Origin: Brachypterus glaber
Lineage: Eukaryota > Arthropoda > Insecta > Coleoptera > Kateretidae
Assembly: GCA_958510825.1 (NCBI GenBank)
Contig: OY294046.1
Coordinates: 10,022,847 to 10,086,846 of the forward strand
Length of the DNA: 64,000 nucleotides
Direction of reading: 5' to 3'
A program made the position numbers and the translations under genes. Of this stretch, positions 33,601 through 42,915 are shown in pieces. Below the pieces are notes generated by a model that saw nothing but the letters and a program-made list of their open reading frames with translations, was not told the DNA's origin and did not search any database. How positions within the stretch are numbered: position 1 is the stretch's first letter; each line of letters begins with the position of its first letter.

Positions 33601-36600
33601 AAACTTTTTTACCACTTCCAGAATTCAAAAATAGCAAGTATTATACACCATTGTATTTGCAAGCTCAGATCTGACGCGAGTTTATCCAAAGCAACCGAAA
33701 AAACATAGGGGTGCTATTTGAAAAAATAAAGCTGGGGGTAAGTTGTGGGAAGGGGTGTAGGGATTTAAACTGTCTTTTGCAGAAATTAATTATCTCTTTT
33801 ATTTTTCGGGGAAATCGCTGCCCAATAAAGTTCTTCATTTATTTATTTATTTATTTTATTTTATAGTGATACGGGGACATTCATTTGAAGGTAGTTTATA
33901 CCTAACACTGTTTCATGTTACAAAAATTTTAAATGAAATAAGTATAAATCCATTTGACATTTTCCCAGGATATTTCTTCTTATTTTATTCAAATATATGT
34001 AAATGCATCATCTGCAGTAGGTATATAATTAAAATAGCCAATTCTTGTATATAATTCTTCATAATTATTTTCTAATATTGTACCCAAAAATCGCTTGAAA
34101 ACTTTTACAACTTTGGTTTTTGCAGAACTTGATTATATCTTTTAGTTTTCGAGAAAATCGCAAAGTAAATAGAGTTGGGACACCCGATATACTATTTATC
34201 AGTTATAACTAAAGACCCTAAATAAAGTGACATTAAAGTGACGTTTAATGTCATTTTATACAGGGTCCTAGTTACAGCGCTCATTTTTTTTTTGGTCAGT
34301 TATAGCTTATTAAAGTTTTTAATAAGTTCTTGCTTTTTTAAAATAATATTTGTAGTTTGGACGTATAATTAATGTTCCTTTTTCCAAAATGTAGAAGCCT
34401 CGGATATCCTCGCCAAATATCGTACAAAGCCGTTTGCGGAGAGTAACGGTAGTCCGTCCAAAGATGGCAGCACCTGTGATGAGGCCGAATTACCCCCGGG
34501 GGGAGGCAAGAACGGAATCGGTCGGAAGGAGGACGTCCGGAACCGCAGACAGAGCATCGGAACGGACAGATTTAGCGAGGCTAATAGTTTTAATGATATC
34601 AAGCACAAACTGAGGCTGGTTTTGAGTAATACTCCGGAAATTCCACATTATATCCAGGTTAGTAAAATTTATTTTAAACAAGATGAAAAAAAAATCCATT
34701 AGACATATTGTTAAAAAATGTGATAATAATGTTTGTGCAAAATAAATCATTCTTATTTACTTTGTAAGAAGTTAAATCATTCTTACTTACTTTGTAACCA
34801 AGGGTAGAAAAGAGCTCTTTTCTAACCTGTTTTGGCTTCAGATTTTACCTTATAGATGGCGCGCTATAATAAAACTATAATCTGTTTAAATTTAATTAGT
34901 TTTTTAATATTTTATTTTTTATGGTTGTGGATAAAAAAGTGTACTAATCTCATAAGAAAGTGGCATTTCCAACTCTTGAGATGTTATTTGGCCTATTTTC
35001 TACTACCTAATTAAGGTCTAGCTTACACATTATCTACTGTTGTCATGGCTTGTTTACCTTGACAACCAATAAAATCAGTGAGCTCATTTATAATTGACCG
35101 TTGTTAAGCGTTGTTTATTGACGACGGTCAGTAATGAAAAAAAAAATAGTATATTAAAGTACTAGTTTCATAACATACGTTTTTAGCGCACGAGTACAAG
35201 TACAAGTACTAGTGCGCTCAAAACGTGTCATGAAACGAGTGCTTTATACATTTTTTTCTATTTTGCTCTAAAATAAAAAAAAGACTTACAATTTAATGAC
35301 TGATTAGAGATTTTTGTTTCGGGTTGGCATTACAGTTTTCGTCATGTTTAAAATTCTAAGAACAAATGATATTTTGATATATTTTATAGTCATGTCTTCT
35401 CTTTGTCACTGCAATTAACCAGTCCACAATTTTAACACGGTAAAAAATAACAAAAACACAAAATTTTGTAAAAAATTAAACTTTAAAGCGGCGTTGTCAT
35501 TTTCACGGATAACGTCACGCGATAGGCTTTTGTCTGTTGCCAACCCAAAAGAAAAAAAGTAGACACCTCTTATGGGTCTATAAGAATACGCTAGTCAGTA
35601 CTGCAGTAACTATTGACAGAACCATAATTTGCAATTTAAAAATGGACAAAAAAGGTTTTAGTTTAGCAATTGAGAATGGAATTAAATTAACCAAATCAAA
35701 GAATATGCCTGTAAAAATATTAAGATAATAAAACAATTTATATCATTTTGCGACGAAAAAAAAATATATATAACTACGTTTGACATACTATAAATCGTTA
35801 AAAAAGAATTACACATGATTCTTCGAATTATCGGGAAAAATTCACAGTTTTCATTCAAATTTGCTGTCAAAGGAAATAATTACTCCAGGAGCATTGCCCC
35901 GGTCGTATGCAGCATAATTCTCAGCCTCTTGTGTAATTATATATGAAAATTAAATTTCCTACAAATATGTTACTTACCTTTTTATCGAGAAATGCAAATT
36001 AAGCGTTCAAATCGACAAAAACACAAAAGCCAAGATGGCGGACACTTTACTGCGTCAAAACTTCTAACTTTTAATTTTTTTCTTTCTTATATCTTATTTA
36101 ACCATTGGGCTACTAGGTAGTAGAAAAAATAATATATGCACCACGTATGCGAACTAGGTGCATAATATACTCATCCTCTGGACACCATGATATTTTTTTC
36201 AGACTAGTTGGATAACGACCAAAAACAAGATTGAAACGATTCTCCGGTTGGAGTTGGGCCGGGCTCGGAGCATGCGAGACTACTCGAACGTCGCCCGCGT
36301 AACGGAGACCATCCGTTGTGTGAACGCCTTAAACAACGACACGTGCCTGGAGTTGCTCAAGTCGATGAAGCAGGACATCACCGGCCGAACGACCTACATC
36401 CAGTATTTGCTCTCGTCGAAACAGGAACTGCTGTTCTGTGATATGTATTTGCACAGGTAAATACACGATTCACTCACCGCAGTAATGAGAAGAATCCAGC
36501 GCACGCGCACTGATTCTGTTTTGACGTATGCCTAAAATTATTTTAAGGTTATGTAACATTCTTTTGCAGAATTTTACAAAAATATCTACTTTTTTCTTAT

Positions 36601-39600
36601 GCATATTGTTACACCAGGCAAGCATTTATTTTTTAATTAGCTAAAGCTAAATTATTTAGCCTAAATATAATAATTTGATTCTTAAAATATATCGCCTTCT
36701 AAATTCTGAAATATCGTATCTGAAATATGCCTCCCATTAAAAAAAAACACCAAACCAGCAAACTACCAAACCAAACCATTATTAACGTTAACCAACGCCT
36801 CCCATTAAAAAAAAAAAACACCAAACCAGCAAACTATTGTTAACGTAAACCAATGCCCCCATTAAAAAAATCCAAACCATTGTTAACGTAAACCAATGCC
36901 CCCATTAAAAAAATCAAACAGAAATTCGTGAGTATTTTAACAATATTTTGCTATATATTCTAACAAAAAAAAAAACTAGTGTACTGGTAGTAGTAGTTTG
37001 GTAGTTTGCTGGTTTGGTGTGTTTTTTTTTAATGGGAGGCGTTGGTTTACGTTAACAATGGTTTGGTTTGGTAGTTTTCTGGTTTGGTGTTTTTTTTAAT
37101 GGAAGGCGTTGGTTTACTTTAATAATGGTTTGGTTTGGTAGTTTGCTGGTTTGGTGTTTTTTTTTAATGGGAGGCATTTTTCAGAATTTAGAAGGCGATA
37201 TATTTTAAGAATCAAATAGGATTATATTTAGGCTAAATAATTTAGCTTTAGCTAATTAAAAAATAAATGCTCGCCTGGTGTAACAATATGTATAAGAAAA
37301 AAGTAGATATTTTTGTAAAATTCTGCAAAAGGATGTTACATAAGCTTAAAATAATTTTTGGCATACGTCAAAAGCGCTGGTTTCTTCTCATTACTGCGGT
37401 GAATGAATCGTGTAAAAACACGGTGTTTGCAGTCTTATGTCACACATTAAAGGTGATGATTCTACATTAAAAAACATAAAAAACCACTATAGGAACATAG
37501 GAATAGAATAGAAGAATAGAATAGAAAAATAAGGGTTTTAATTAGCAACTCTGGTAACCTTTAAGACATAGCGACGAGATTTTGCATGTGAACTAACCTT
37601 AATAAGGCCCATCTTCGTATGTTTTCATGTACTTATTTTAACCAAGGACCTTATCAGTTTTTTGCCCTAAACTTTTTTCTGTGTAATTTTGTTGTAATGT
37701 TATTACTGGAATATGATTACTAAGGTCAAAATATATAAAAAGGTACTCTTGTTGTAATACTGTAGGATTAAAAGTTTTCGAGAAAAATGCATTTGAAGGT
37801 GCAAATTCACGTTTCAAGGACTAAACAATTAAATACTAAAATGTTAAAATCCCCCCGTTTCGCACGCCCCTGGTTAAAATAAGTACATGAAAATAACATA
37901 GGAAGGTTAGTTCACGTGCAAAACCTAGTCGCTCTATATCAAAGGGTACCAGAGTTACTAATGTAAAACTTTATTCTTTATTTCAAAGGGTCGTAACTCC
38001 CTTAGGGTTCGTTTCCGGACATATGTTCCTATAGTGTTTTTTTTTAATAAATTGTATTTTTCTGCCAATATTTGATCCAAAATTAATAGATTTAATGACT
38101 TTTTCCAGATAAAAAAAAAATCTGAAACAAAATTTTATTTAAAAAATGACATAAGGCTGTCAAAATTTGACAAAAACTTGGGAAAAGACACAGAATTTAA
38201 TAAAGAATCGAAATATGTAAAAATATACAGGGTGTTCCATTTAAAAATCAAAATTAAGGGTCGTTTCCGGTTAAAGCGGAAGTGAAAAAAAAGTTACATT
38301 ATATCACATAATTCAGAATATGGTCTTATAGACACCCTTTGCGTTTTATTCTTTTATCTCTAAGAATAAGAAAGTTATAGGAGCGAGCCACCTTTGAAAA
38401 ACACCCAGTAGTTTACTTTAAATTTTTGTAAAGGAATACCTCGATCCGAGCTCTGGTTATAAGACTTTAATGCACTTCTACTCTAGAATTTGGACACGCG
38501 CGATACAATCTTGCCTAATGAAACTTGTTTTCTAATATACAACCTTTTCTTTTTCAGTTTGACAGAAAACATCCAACATGAACGAGTCCAAAACGAGCGT
38601 TATTTGGCCAGCGTGTGTGTTCGGGAATTTTTAGAAGAACAGGAAAATCTGATCGCCAGCTTTATAGAGGAATACATTCAGCTCACGTTAGCTGACGAGA
38701 AAAACGATCTGCTCAACAATTTCTTCGAGGAATTGTACAACATAATGAATGGAAGCACGAATTGGCACAGTAAGTTGACTTTTTTGCTTTGCTTGTCCCA
38801 AAATTAGAGTCTTTTAGGATCAGTCCTTTAACACTATACTCATAAGGTTAAAGTTCGAATTAATGGTGCAGGTCGCTTGCAAAACAACTTTACACTACGA
38901 TATTTCAAGAATATAACTTTAAAATATTCCAAATTTTCATTAGAATCCAATCAAATCTAACAGATTTGGCCGCCATAATGGATCCGCCATTTTGAATTTT
39001 AGGTTTTTAAAACATATTGCGTTTCATCATTCTCGTAAACCCCTGAATATCAATTTTCATCAGAATCCAATAAAATCTAACAGATTTGGCCGCCATATTG
39101 GATCCGCCATTTTGAATTTTGAATTTTTAAATACAGGTTCTGTTTCAGCATCCTCAAAACCCCCTGTTACTAATTTTTAATATATTACGCCAAAAACCTG
39201 AGTTTTGGCCAAAAACGAAGTTCTTCTGGCCCCTTATTTTATTTGGGAATATAAATTAATATTTTTTTAGAGGATAATGCATTACAAAAACAAATCATTT
39301 TACCTGTGGGGGATAATTACTCCAATACCCCTTCATCTCATCTACGCTCTTGTTTTTTAGCCACTCTATTAGATAGCAGTGAACATCAAAAATTAAAAAG
39401 TTTTTTTTTTGCTGATTTTAAATCTGTATTTAAAATTGCCATCTTGCGGTGGTAAAGGAAACTTCAAAAACTCAAATTTTAATATTTTTGTTAATTTACT
39501 ACATTAAAACCAAATGGGATAGAAACATTCTGAAAACATATTTGGTTTTGGCATAAAAAGTATCTACCATAAAAAAAAACAAAAAGTAAACATTTTTGAT

Positions 39601-42233
39601 CATCCAAAATATGTTTATATGTTTTCTCTAATAATACTTTTTACGCTTAAATAATATCTATTTTCAGATTTCATTTCTCATTTGGTTTTAATGTAGTAAA
39701 CTAATAATAAAAATATGAAAATCTGAGTTTTTGAAAAGTTAGTTTAAATTCTAAATGAAAATTTGAAATCAACAGATAAAATCCTAGAAACAAACTTTTT
39801 TATTCTTTCTTTAGGGAAAGTTGAATAGAATTGCCAAAAAAAAATCACTGATAAAATATTTTAAATGTAGTTTTCAGCTGTTATCATAAATCGGCAAGGA
39901 GTTTAGTTCTAGAAATCTGGTAGCAGATTCATGGTGCTTTTTCTCTTTTTTTCTTTTTTACTTTCTAGCCAAACAGTGGAGTACCTAACACTTTGTTTGT
40001 TTCAGTTGTGTTCAAAACGAGAGAGAAACTAATCAAAAGTACCTTAGAGAGATCGATCATGAGTAAAGTGTATACGAATTCTATTTACCCAAATGGTGAT
40101 GGTGATAGACATCGAGATTGGTGAGTAAAAAAAAATTAATAATTGTTTACAAATTATAAAAAATAAAACTATGAAAAAGAAATTGAAAATAAAAACCACA
40201 ATACTAGTATACTTTTTATTCGGGAGAGTAAAAAGTTTTGAATCCGGTGTAATTCAGCACAAAAAAAGTTTAATTACACTTTTATCAAAAAAAGTGGGAC
40301 ACATAAGCCAATTTTTTGTGGAAACACCGGTTAACCGTACGGTTTTTATCCCCACCACTAAATTCGTATAACCAACAGTTCTCACAAAAACGCATTGGTT
40401 ATTTTCTTGAGGTTTTGACAAGTACCTAACCTAACTTCTCCCAAAAAACTAATAAGGTATATATTTTTTATATTTCCTTTCGATAAGATATGATGAAAAA
40501 AGCACTTAAACTATATTTTCAAGTTTATTTGCTCATGGGGAAGGTAATAAACAACAATGATAAGTTTAAATAGTTTTTTATATAAAAAACTATTTAAACT
40601 TATCATTGTTGTAAGAATTTAATTTTAAACCACATAAGCAACACTTAGAAGTTAGAAAATAAAAGTTGAAATACCTTACCTACTCTATTTTTTACATTTT
40701 GCATACAATCGAGAAAAATTTCCACAGGCCTGTAAATTATTGTGTAAATAAACAATTTATAGGTTAAGTTTTTACGGTTAACCGTATCTAACTCACCTCC
40801 GAACCTGTGTTAGACGCGGTTACTGCCGGTTAGTGACGTCATCGCTTCCCCTCACTTACCGTATGTAACCGATTCTCACAAAAACGAGTTTCAGTAACCT
40901 GGTTAGTTCCGGTGACCCGACAAAAAATTGGCTATAAAATTGTATTGTTTAAATTGAATAATTAAATCTTGTCAATTTTGATGTTTGTGTCAAATAGTAA
41001 AAAGAAATGTTTGTGTCAAACAGTAAAATAAAGTATTGCAATTTAGAATTAAATATATTTTAATAATTATATGTAATTAGTAACAATCGAATAAAAAATA
41101 TTGTATAATGCACGGGCGAAAATTTTGATAGTAATTGACTTAATTTTTTTTTGGGCCTGTGTTATTTTCGTTATACTTAGTTTTAAATAAAACTTTCAGT
41201 GTTCTTCGAGAGCACATCTCGAAACTCGGCCGCCTGATTACACCCTCGCACAAGGACCTCCAAATCCAAGTGGCCTTTTTGCGCGAGTGTCCCTGGGTGC
41301 CTGCCCAGGAGGCCCTAAAAACCCTGGATGCTTGTACCACCCCCAGGGCCAAGGTCAACTGCGTCGTGAGATGCGCGAGAGTCATCATGGACCTTCTGGG
41401 AATGGCTGGTGCCAACACCACGGCGGACGATTTTACGCCCGTCTTAATTTATGTGATTATTAAGGTAAGAATTTTTAATTTTAGCACGTTAACTGGCAAA
41501 AAACGGGGTTTTCCGGAAAATCCCGGGCAGGGTATTTACCGGTAAAAATCAGGCCACAATTGCTTAAATGGTGGAAAGAATCAAGTGGTTTTTACCAGGG
41601 TAAAAAAAAACAAGAAAAATTGGTAATAACTGCGAAACACTTTTATAATAACATTCATATATTTAAATTAAACTTTTTTAACTAGAATGGTGAAGCTAGA
41701 TTTTTGATTTGAAATTCAAAGCTTTAAAATTTGACATTTCATAGATAATAATATTTTAAGTGATATTAACCATACCACAGTTTGTTTTTTGAGTTATGGT
41801 GGTCTTGCATTCATAGTGCGATATAAGCAATTTGTTTGCTGAGGCCTCATTAAAAAGTTTTCATCCACGTACACTTAAAACTTAATTCACAGACTCATTA
41901 TATAATATACTATTTGAAGGATTGTCTTTATATTAACTTTGTAATAAAAAGCATCAGGTTATACATCTTACAAACAGCAAAGCGTCACGTGATATGTCCT
42001 TCCCAGTTTTCCGTTCATATTCATAGAGTGGGAGAGAGCTCACGATAGTAACGTGACTGCTTGAAAGAGCTTTAGTAGTTTTTTTCATCTAGGTCAATCC
42101 TGAAGCCTTGCTGTCGACCGTACAATACGTCAACAGTTTTTTCAGCAACCAGTTGGCTGGCGAAGAGGCCTATTGGTGGACTCAGTTTTGTTCGGCAATC
42201 GAGTTTATAAAAACCATGGACTACTCAGATTAA
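18539..42233 (+). CDS. Gapvd1: GTPase-activating protein and VPS9 domain-containing protein 1 (Gapvd1 / RME-6)
   Basis: Thirteen coding exons join without frame breaks to 1432 residues, close to the vertebrate length of about 1460-1480. Order: N-terminal helical segment (1-92), atypical RasGAP domain (about 93-430, with EPRRVLKQRTCSFR, SAALEMPIMQLL, SFPKSISWIV, FNLYICPAIVDPEQYGI), then a long disordered serine/acid-rich middle. The middle keeps two family motifs, FEIKKLAEG..SETWSTDVL near 620-650 and ETQSESAWSTDV near 681. The C-terminal helical region and VPS9 domain (about 1290-1430) contain ADDFTPVLIYVIIK, LLSTVQYVNSF and GEEAYWWTQFCSAIEFI. Family role: a Rab5 exchange factor and Ras-type GAP on clathrin-coated vesicles and early endosomes, acting in receptor uptake and yolk or glucose-transporter trafficking. 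All introns are GT-AG except 23347-24026, which is GC-AG. Introns are loaded with transposons. Confidence 0.95.
18713..18941. mobile_element. MITE, ATGAAGCTGAAGTTTGCAA family, copy 2
   Basis: Ends ATGAAGCTGAAGTTTTCAACG and its inverse; the core is the same as at 5265. It lies in Gapvd1 intron 1, 57 bp past the donor. Confidence 0.82.
19242..19317. repeat. Short inverted repeat, GGGACTAAACTGGCT
   Basis: TATACCAAGGGACTAAACTGGC is mirrored imperfectly by AGCCAAGTTTAGTCCTGAGG. It could form a hairpin of about 75 bp. Likely a minimal MITE in Gapvd1 intron 1. Confidence 0.5.
20567..20866. mobile_element. Fold-back MITE of 300 bp
   Basis: CCACAGTTTTTGGGCTTCCTG on the left is inverted at the right end. 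Pairing continues through AGAGTAAAAATTCCAACGG to a T-rich loop near 20715. In Gapvd1 intron 1. Confidence 0.75.
21154..21312 (+). CDS. Gapvd1: Gapvd1 coding exon 2
   Basis: Acceptor TTTAATTTCAG, donor CAG|GTAAGC, 53 codons in phase 0. It ends FIDAKKVLGFQ, the counterpart of the vertebrate FVDGYKQLGFQ. Confidence 0.88.
21374..22095. mobile_element. TIR element with GCAAGCACC ends
   Basis: GCAAGCACCCTGACAAAACA on the left matches, inverted and with a small gap, TGTTTTGATAAGGTGCTTGC on the right. It fills most of Gapvd1 intron 2 (21313-22221). No transposase. Confidence 0.6.
22222..22487 (+). CDS. Gapvd1: Gapvd1 coding exon 3 (RasGAP domain start)
   Basis: Acceptor TGTATTTCAG, donor AG|GTATAG, phase 2 at the end. 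It encodes TSIKVGTLLQILRTEP to EPRRVLKQRTCSF. GC content is clearly higher than in the flanking introns. Confidence 0.9.
23209..23346 (+). CDS. Gapvd1: Gapvd1 coding exon 4 (RasGAP)
   Basis: Acceptor TTTGTTATAG; the exon ends ATGAG and the intron begins GCAAGT, a GC donor. It encodes LFYLLFHEVSQNAKIFLSAA and MPIMQLLAYND. Confidence 0.9.
23379..24005 (+). repeat. Dispersed 0.6-kb repeat filling Gapvd1 intron 4, copy 1
   Basis: From ATAGTATATTCTATAACTAG to about 24005 the sequence matches 62019-62733 nearly base for base. The other copy has about 65 extra bases after ACTAGTATGGAATA. The intron is 23347-24026, so only about 30 bp on the left and 20 bp on the right are not repeat. Confidence 0.88.
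24027..24216 (+). CDS. Gapvd1: Gapvd1 coding exon 5 (RasGAP)
   Basis: Acceptor TTTCTCTAG; donor GAA|GTAAGT. It encodes YKDVQNTFKDAVEYRNKVVE to SFPKSISWIVCQVSKLI and ends in phase 0. A longer frame downstream is intron. Confidence 0.9.
24680..24860 (-). pseudogene. Possible non-LTR reverse transcriptase remnant
   Basis: The minus frame reads ARLFSVSESCVKIIEKRIMV then KIEEKMGEQRACRLGKK. This resembles the 'LLSVxxKxxEKIIEKRIxxKIEEKLGEEQxGFRKG' region of Jockey/RTE-type reverse transcriptases. It is short and degenerate, with no catalytic motif visible. It lies in Gapvd1 intron 5. Confidence 0.3.
24985..25440. mobile_element. Fold-back A relative, deleted copy
   Basis: It shares GGGGTGTGCGAAACGG, CTCGAAAACGGTTAATCC and the end TTCAAATACACCGTGT with 14325-15500. 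Most of the left arm is missing. A more diverged A-like stretch follows to about 25880. Confidence 0.75.
26051..27970 (+). CDS. Gapvd1: Gapvd1 coding exon 6 (RasGAP end and long disordered middle)
   Basis: Acceptor TTTTAAAACAG before 26051. The open frame back to 25973 is intron, because the preceding exon joins here in phase 0 (STKE|ANAMVTELIF). 640 codons to donor CAG|GTAAGA. It encodes the CPAIVDPEQYG signature, RDLFLFTENELTILVNFLQK and the disordered middle with SETWSTDV motifs. Confidence 0.95.
27989..28142. mobile_element. 154-bp MITE with TA ends
   Basis: TAGGTCTGTTCGTTGGTGTT on the left and AACACCAATGAACAGACCTA on the right pair over about 34 bp. It begins 18 bp past the exon 6 boundary of Gapvd1. 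Confidence 0.85.
28175..28727. mobile_element. TIR element with CCGTCCAGTTATGCAAGATAG ends
   Basis: The left end CGTCCAGTTATGCAAGATAG is inverted at the right end as CTATCTTGCATAATTGGACG. Length about 550 bp; no coding. In Gapvd1 intron 6. Confidence 0.75.
28750..30282. other. Intron 6 stretch without clear structure
   Basis: AT-rich sequence with a run of A near 28905. The motif GGTTTACGTTAACGTTGG near 29305-29395 is also found in the MITE at 9439 and the fold-back at 36463. No exon or RNA gene seen. Confidence 0.4.
30283..31238. mobile_element. Fold-back element E with ACCCCATAACC minisatellite arms
   Basis: The left end ACAGGCCCACAAAAAAAA and the right end TTTTTTTGTGGGTCTGT pair. Each arm goes on with GAGTCTTGGATTCCAATATG, then a degenerate minisatellite of CCCCATAACCTC-like units (G-rich on the return arm). 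The open frame at 30723-30971 is part of this repeat. Confidence 0.82.
31420..31966. mobile_element. TIR element, CAAAGAACTTTTACCTCAAG family, copy 1
   Basis: Ends CAAAGAACTTTTACCTCAAG and CTTGAGGTAAAAGTTCTTTG are exact inverses. The whole element is repeated, inverted relative to this copy, at 59790-60319. It ends 41 bp before Gapvd1 exon 7. Confidence 0.88.
32008..32266 (+). CDS. Gapvd1: Gapvd1 coding exon 7
   Basis: Acceptor CTCATATAG, donor ACAG|GTATGA, ends in phase 1. It encodes VRKSGLPSTGAIPKSISFDV and a basic stretch GFLGKFITGIRGRRS. A nearby CAG (ending 32012) would shift the frame and hit a stop, so it is not used. Confidence 0.85.
32348..33150. mobile_element. Fold-back element B, copy 1 (right end lost)
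   Basis: It starts TACCGGGTGTTTTTTTAAGC. Arms pair through AACAAAATGGCGTATTTATT and TTTTGAGGTTATGTTAAAAA. The right end stops at TTTCAGGCTA without ACCCGGTA, and a second partial arm follows at about 33160-33217. The full copy is at 56990-57845. Confidence 0.82.
33392..33606. repeat. Inverted repeat in Gapvd1 intron 7
   Basis: TTGAAAACAACCCCCGG, TAGTGATTTTCTCG and AAAAGAGAGATAA on the left are mirrored by TTATCTCTTTTAGTTTCC, GAAAGTCACTCCC and GGGGGGTTGTTTTTAAA on the right. Moderately diverged. Confidence 0.55.
34395..34657 (+). CDS. Gapvd1: Gapvd1 coding exon 8
   Basis: Acceptor AAAATGTAG, donor CAG|GTTAGT, phase 0 at the end. It encodes EASDILAKYRTKP, the counterpart of the vertebrate AEDILDKYR line, and ends LSNTPEIPHYIQ. 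Confidence 0.9.
35148..35588. mobile_element. Dispersed composite repeat (hairpin core plus GGGTTGGCA element), copy 1
   Basis: It opens with the hairpin core TAGTTTCATAACATACGTTT..GTGCGCTCAAAACGTG. A block follows bounded by GGGTTGGCA (35323) and TGCCAACCC (35548). The same arrangement, inverted, lies at 61094-61560. Confidence 0.8.
36203..36456 (+). CDS. Gapvd1: Gapvd1 coding exon 9
   Basis: Acceptor TTTTTTTCAG, donor AG|GTAAAT, phase 2. It encodes TSWITTKNKIETILRLELGR to LLFCDMYLH. A fold-back element begins 6 bp past the donor GT. Confidence 0.88.
36463..37413. mobile_element. Fold-back element F (ACACGATTCACTCACCGC ends)
   Basis: Arms of about 240 bp (36463-36710 and 37180-37413) pair through GCAGTAATGAGAAGAA, GCTAAATTATTTAGCC and CGCCTTCTAAATTCTGAAA. 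The centre is a minisatellite of CCTCCCATTAAAAAAA / ACCAAACCAGCAAACTACC units, also arranged inverted. It starts 6 bp after the donor GT of exon 9. Confidence 0.85.
37425..38045. mobile_element. Fold-back A relative in Gapvd1 intron 9
   Basis: The ends around ACATTAAAAAACATAAAAAACCACTATAGGAACATA and its inverse at about 38015-38045 pair. The interior lines CTCTTGTTGTAATACTGTAGG and GTTTCGCACGCCCCTGG match element A. Confidence 0.65.
38558..38769 (+). CDS. Gapvd1: Gapvd1 coding exon 10
   Basis: Acceptor CTTTTTCAG, donor CACA|GTAAGT, phase 1. It encodes LTENIQHERVQNERYLASVC and FFEELYNIMNGSTNWH. Confidence 0.88.
38935..39130 (+). repeat. Direct duplication with GATTTGGCCGCCAT
   Basis: ATCTAACAGATTTGGCCGCC..GGATCCGCCATTTTGAATTT occurs at about 38956 and again 122 bp later. 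In Gapvd1 intron 10. Confidence 0.7.
39453..39750. repeat. Fold-back, ACTACATTAAAACCAAATG
   Basis: ACTACATTAAAACCAAATGG at about 39501 is inverted as CATTTGGTTTTAATGTAGT at about 39679, with further pairing on both sides (CAAATATGTTTTC..). In Gapvd1 intron 10. Confidence 0.65.
40006..40120 (+). CDS. Gapvd1: Gapvd1 coding exon 11 (VPS9 entry)
   Basis: Acceptor TTGTTTCAG, donor TTG|GTGAGT, phase 2. It encodes VFKTREKLIKSTLERSIMSK and NSIYPNGDGDRHRD. Confidence 0.86.
40306..40933. mobile_element. TIR element with AGCCAATTTTTTGTGG ends
   Basis: AGCCAATTTTTTGTGGAAAC on the left and GACAAAAAATTGGCT on the right pair, with CCGGT next to each. It contains a 62-bp perfect palindrome. Partial relatives sit at about 47511-47545 and 47621-47640. 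In Gapvd1 intron 11. Confidence 0.65.
40551..40612. repeat. 62-bp perfect palindrome without spacer
   Basis: Each half is 31 bp, beginning ACAACAATGATAAGTTTAAA and meeting at TTTTTTAT|ATAAAAAA. All bases pair. Such cruciform-prone sequences are normally unstable. Confidence 0.9.
41200..41464 (+). CDS. Gapvd1: Gapvd1 coding exon 12 (VPS9 core)
   Basis: Acceptor AACTTTCAG, donor AAG|GTAAGA, phase 0. It encodes VLREHISKLGRLITPSHKDL and ADDFTPVLIYVIIK, the VPS9 signature with its conserved Asp and Tyr. Confidence 0.93.
42093..42233 (+). CDS. Gapvd1: Gapvd1 coding exon 13 (VPS9 end, stop)
   Basis: Acceptor TTCATCTAG; 46 codons then TAA at 42231-42233. It encodes VNPEALLSTVQYVNSFFSNQ and ends IEFIKTMDYSD, aligned with the vertebrate C-terminus. 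Confidence 0.93.
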   Translation, partial: VNPEALLSTVQYVNSFFSNQLAGEEAYWWTQFCSAIEFIKTMDYSD

Positions 42234-42915
42234 CAAAAATTAACAGTTTTTGGTTCGATTTCAAAACACAAATAGTATTTTTTTAATAGATTAGTTTATA
42301 TTTTAACAATGGTGATTATTTTATTATTTTAATAGCACCTCATAATTTGACTCATTACTATTACAGAGGCGCTGTTCAGAAAAGAAAACCTGAATGGGGA
42401 TTATTCAAAATATTCATATGTGCATAGAAAAGACGAGTTAGTTTACAAAAAAACACCAATATGAGATTATAAAATATATTTTCCTACGATCCTCTATGAA
42501 AATGATATTTAGCACACTCTTTTGTTCTTTAGAAAACGCCTCATATCGCACTAGTTTGATATTTTTATATCACACTCGCTTGATATTTATGTATGGAGGT
42601 TTTCCTAATTTTATTTATATATTTACCTCGTAGATTCTACGAATTTTATTCACCTTGTTTTATAAACCACCTTTCACCACAGCCTTTTATATCTTTTAGT
42701 GTTTTAATTCAAATATTTCTGTTTTTCATGTCAAAAATAGTTATAAGGTTACTATTTTGACCATTACTGTCTAGTCTAGACAGTTTAGATCTTATAAAAA
42801 TTACTTAATTTTTTATTTAGTTACCTTACATTACATAAAAAATATCAAAATACACAGTATTTTTCTTACTAAATGTAAAACACTACAATTTTACTGTCTT
42901 ATATGGCAGCATAAC

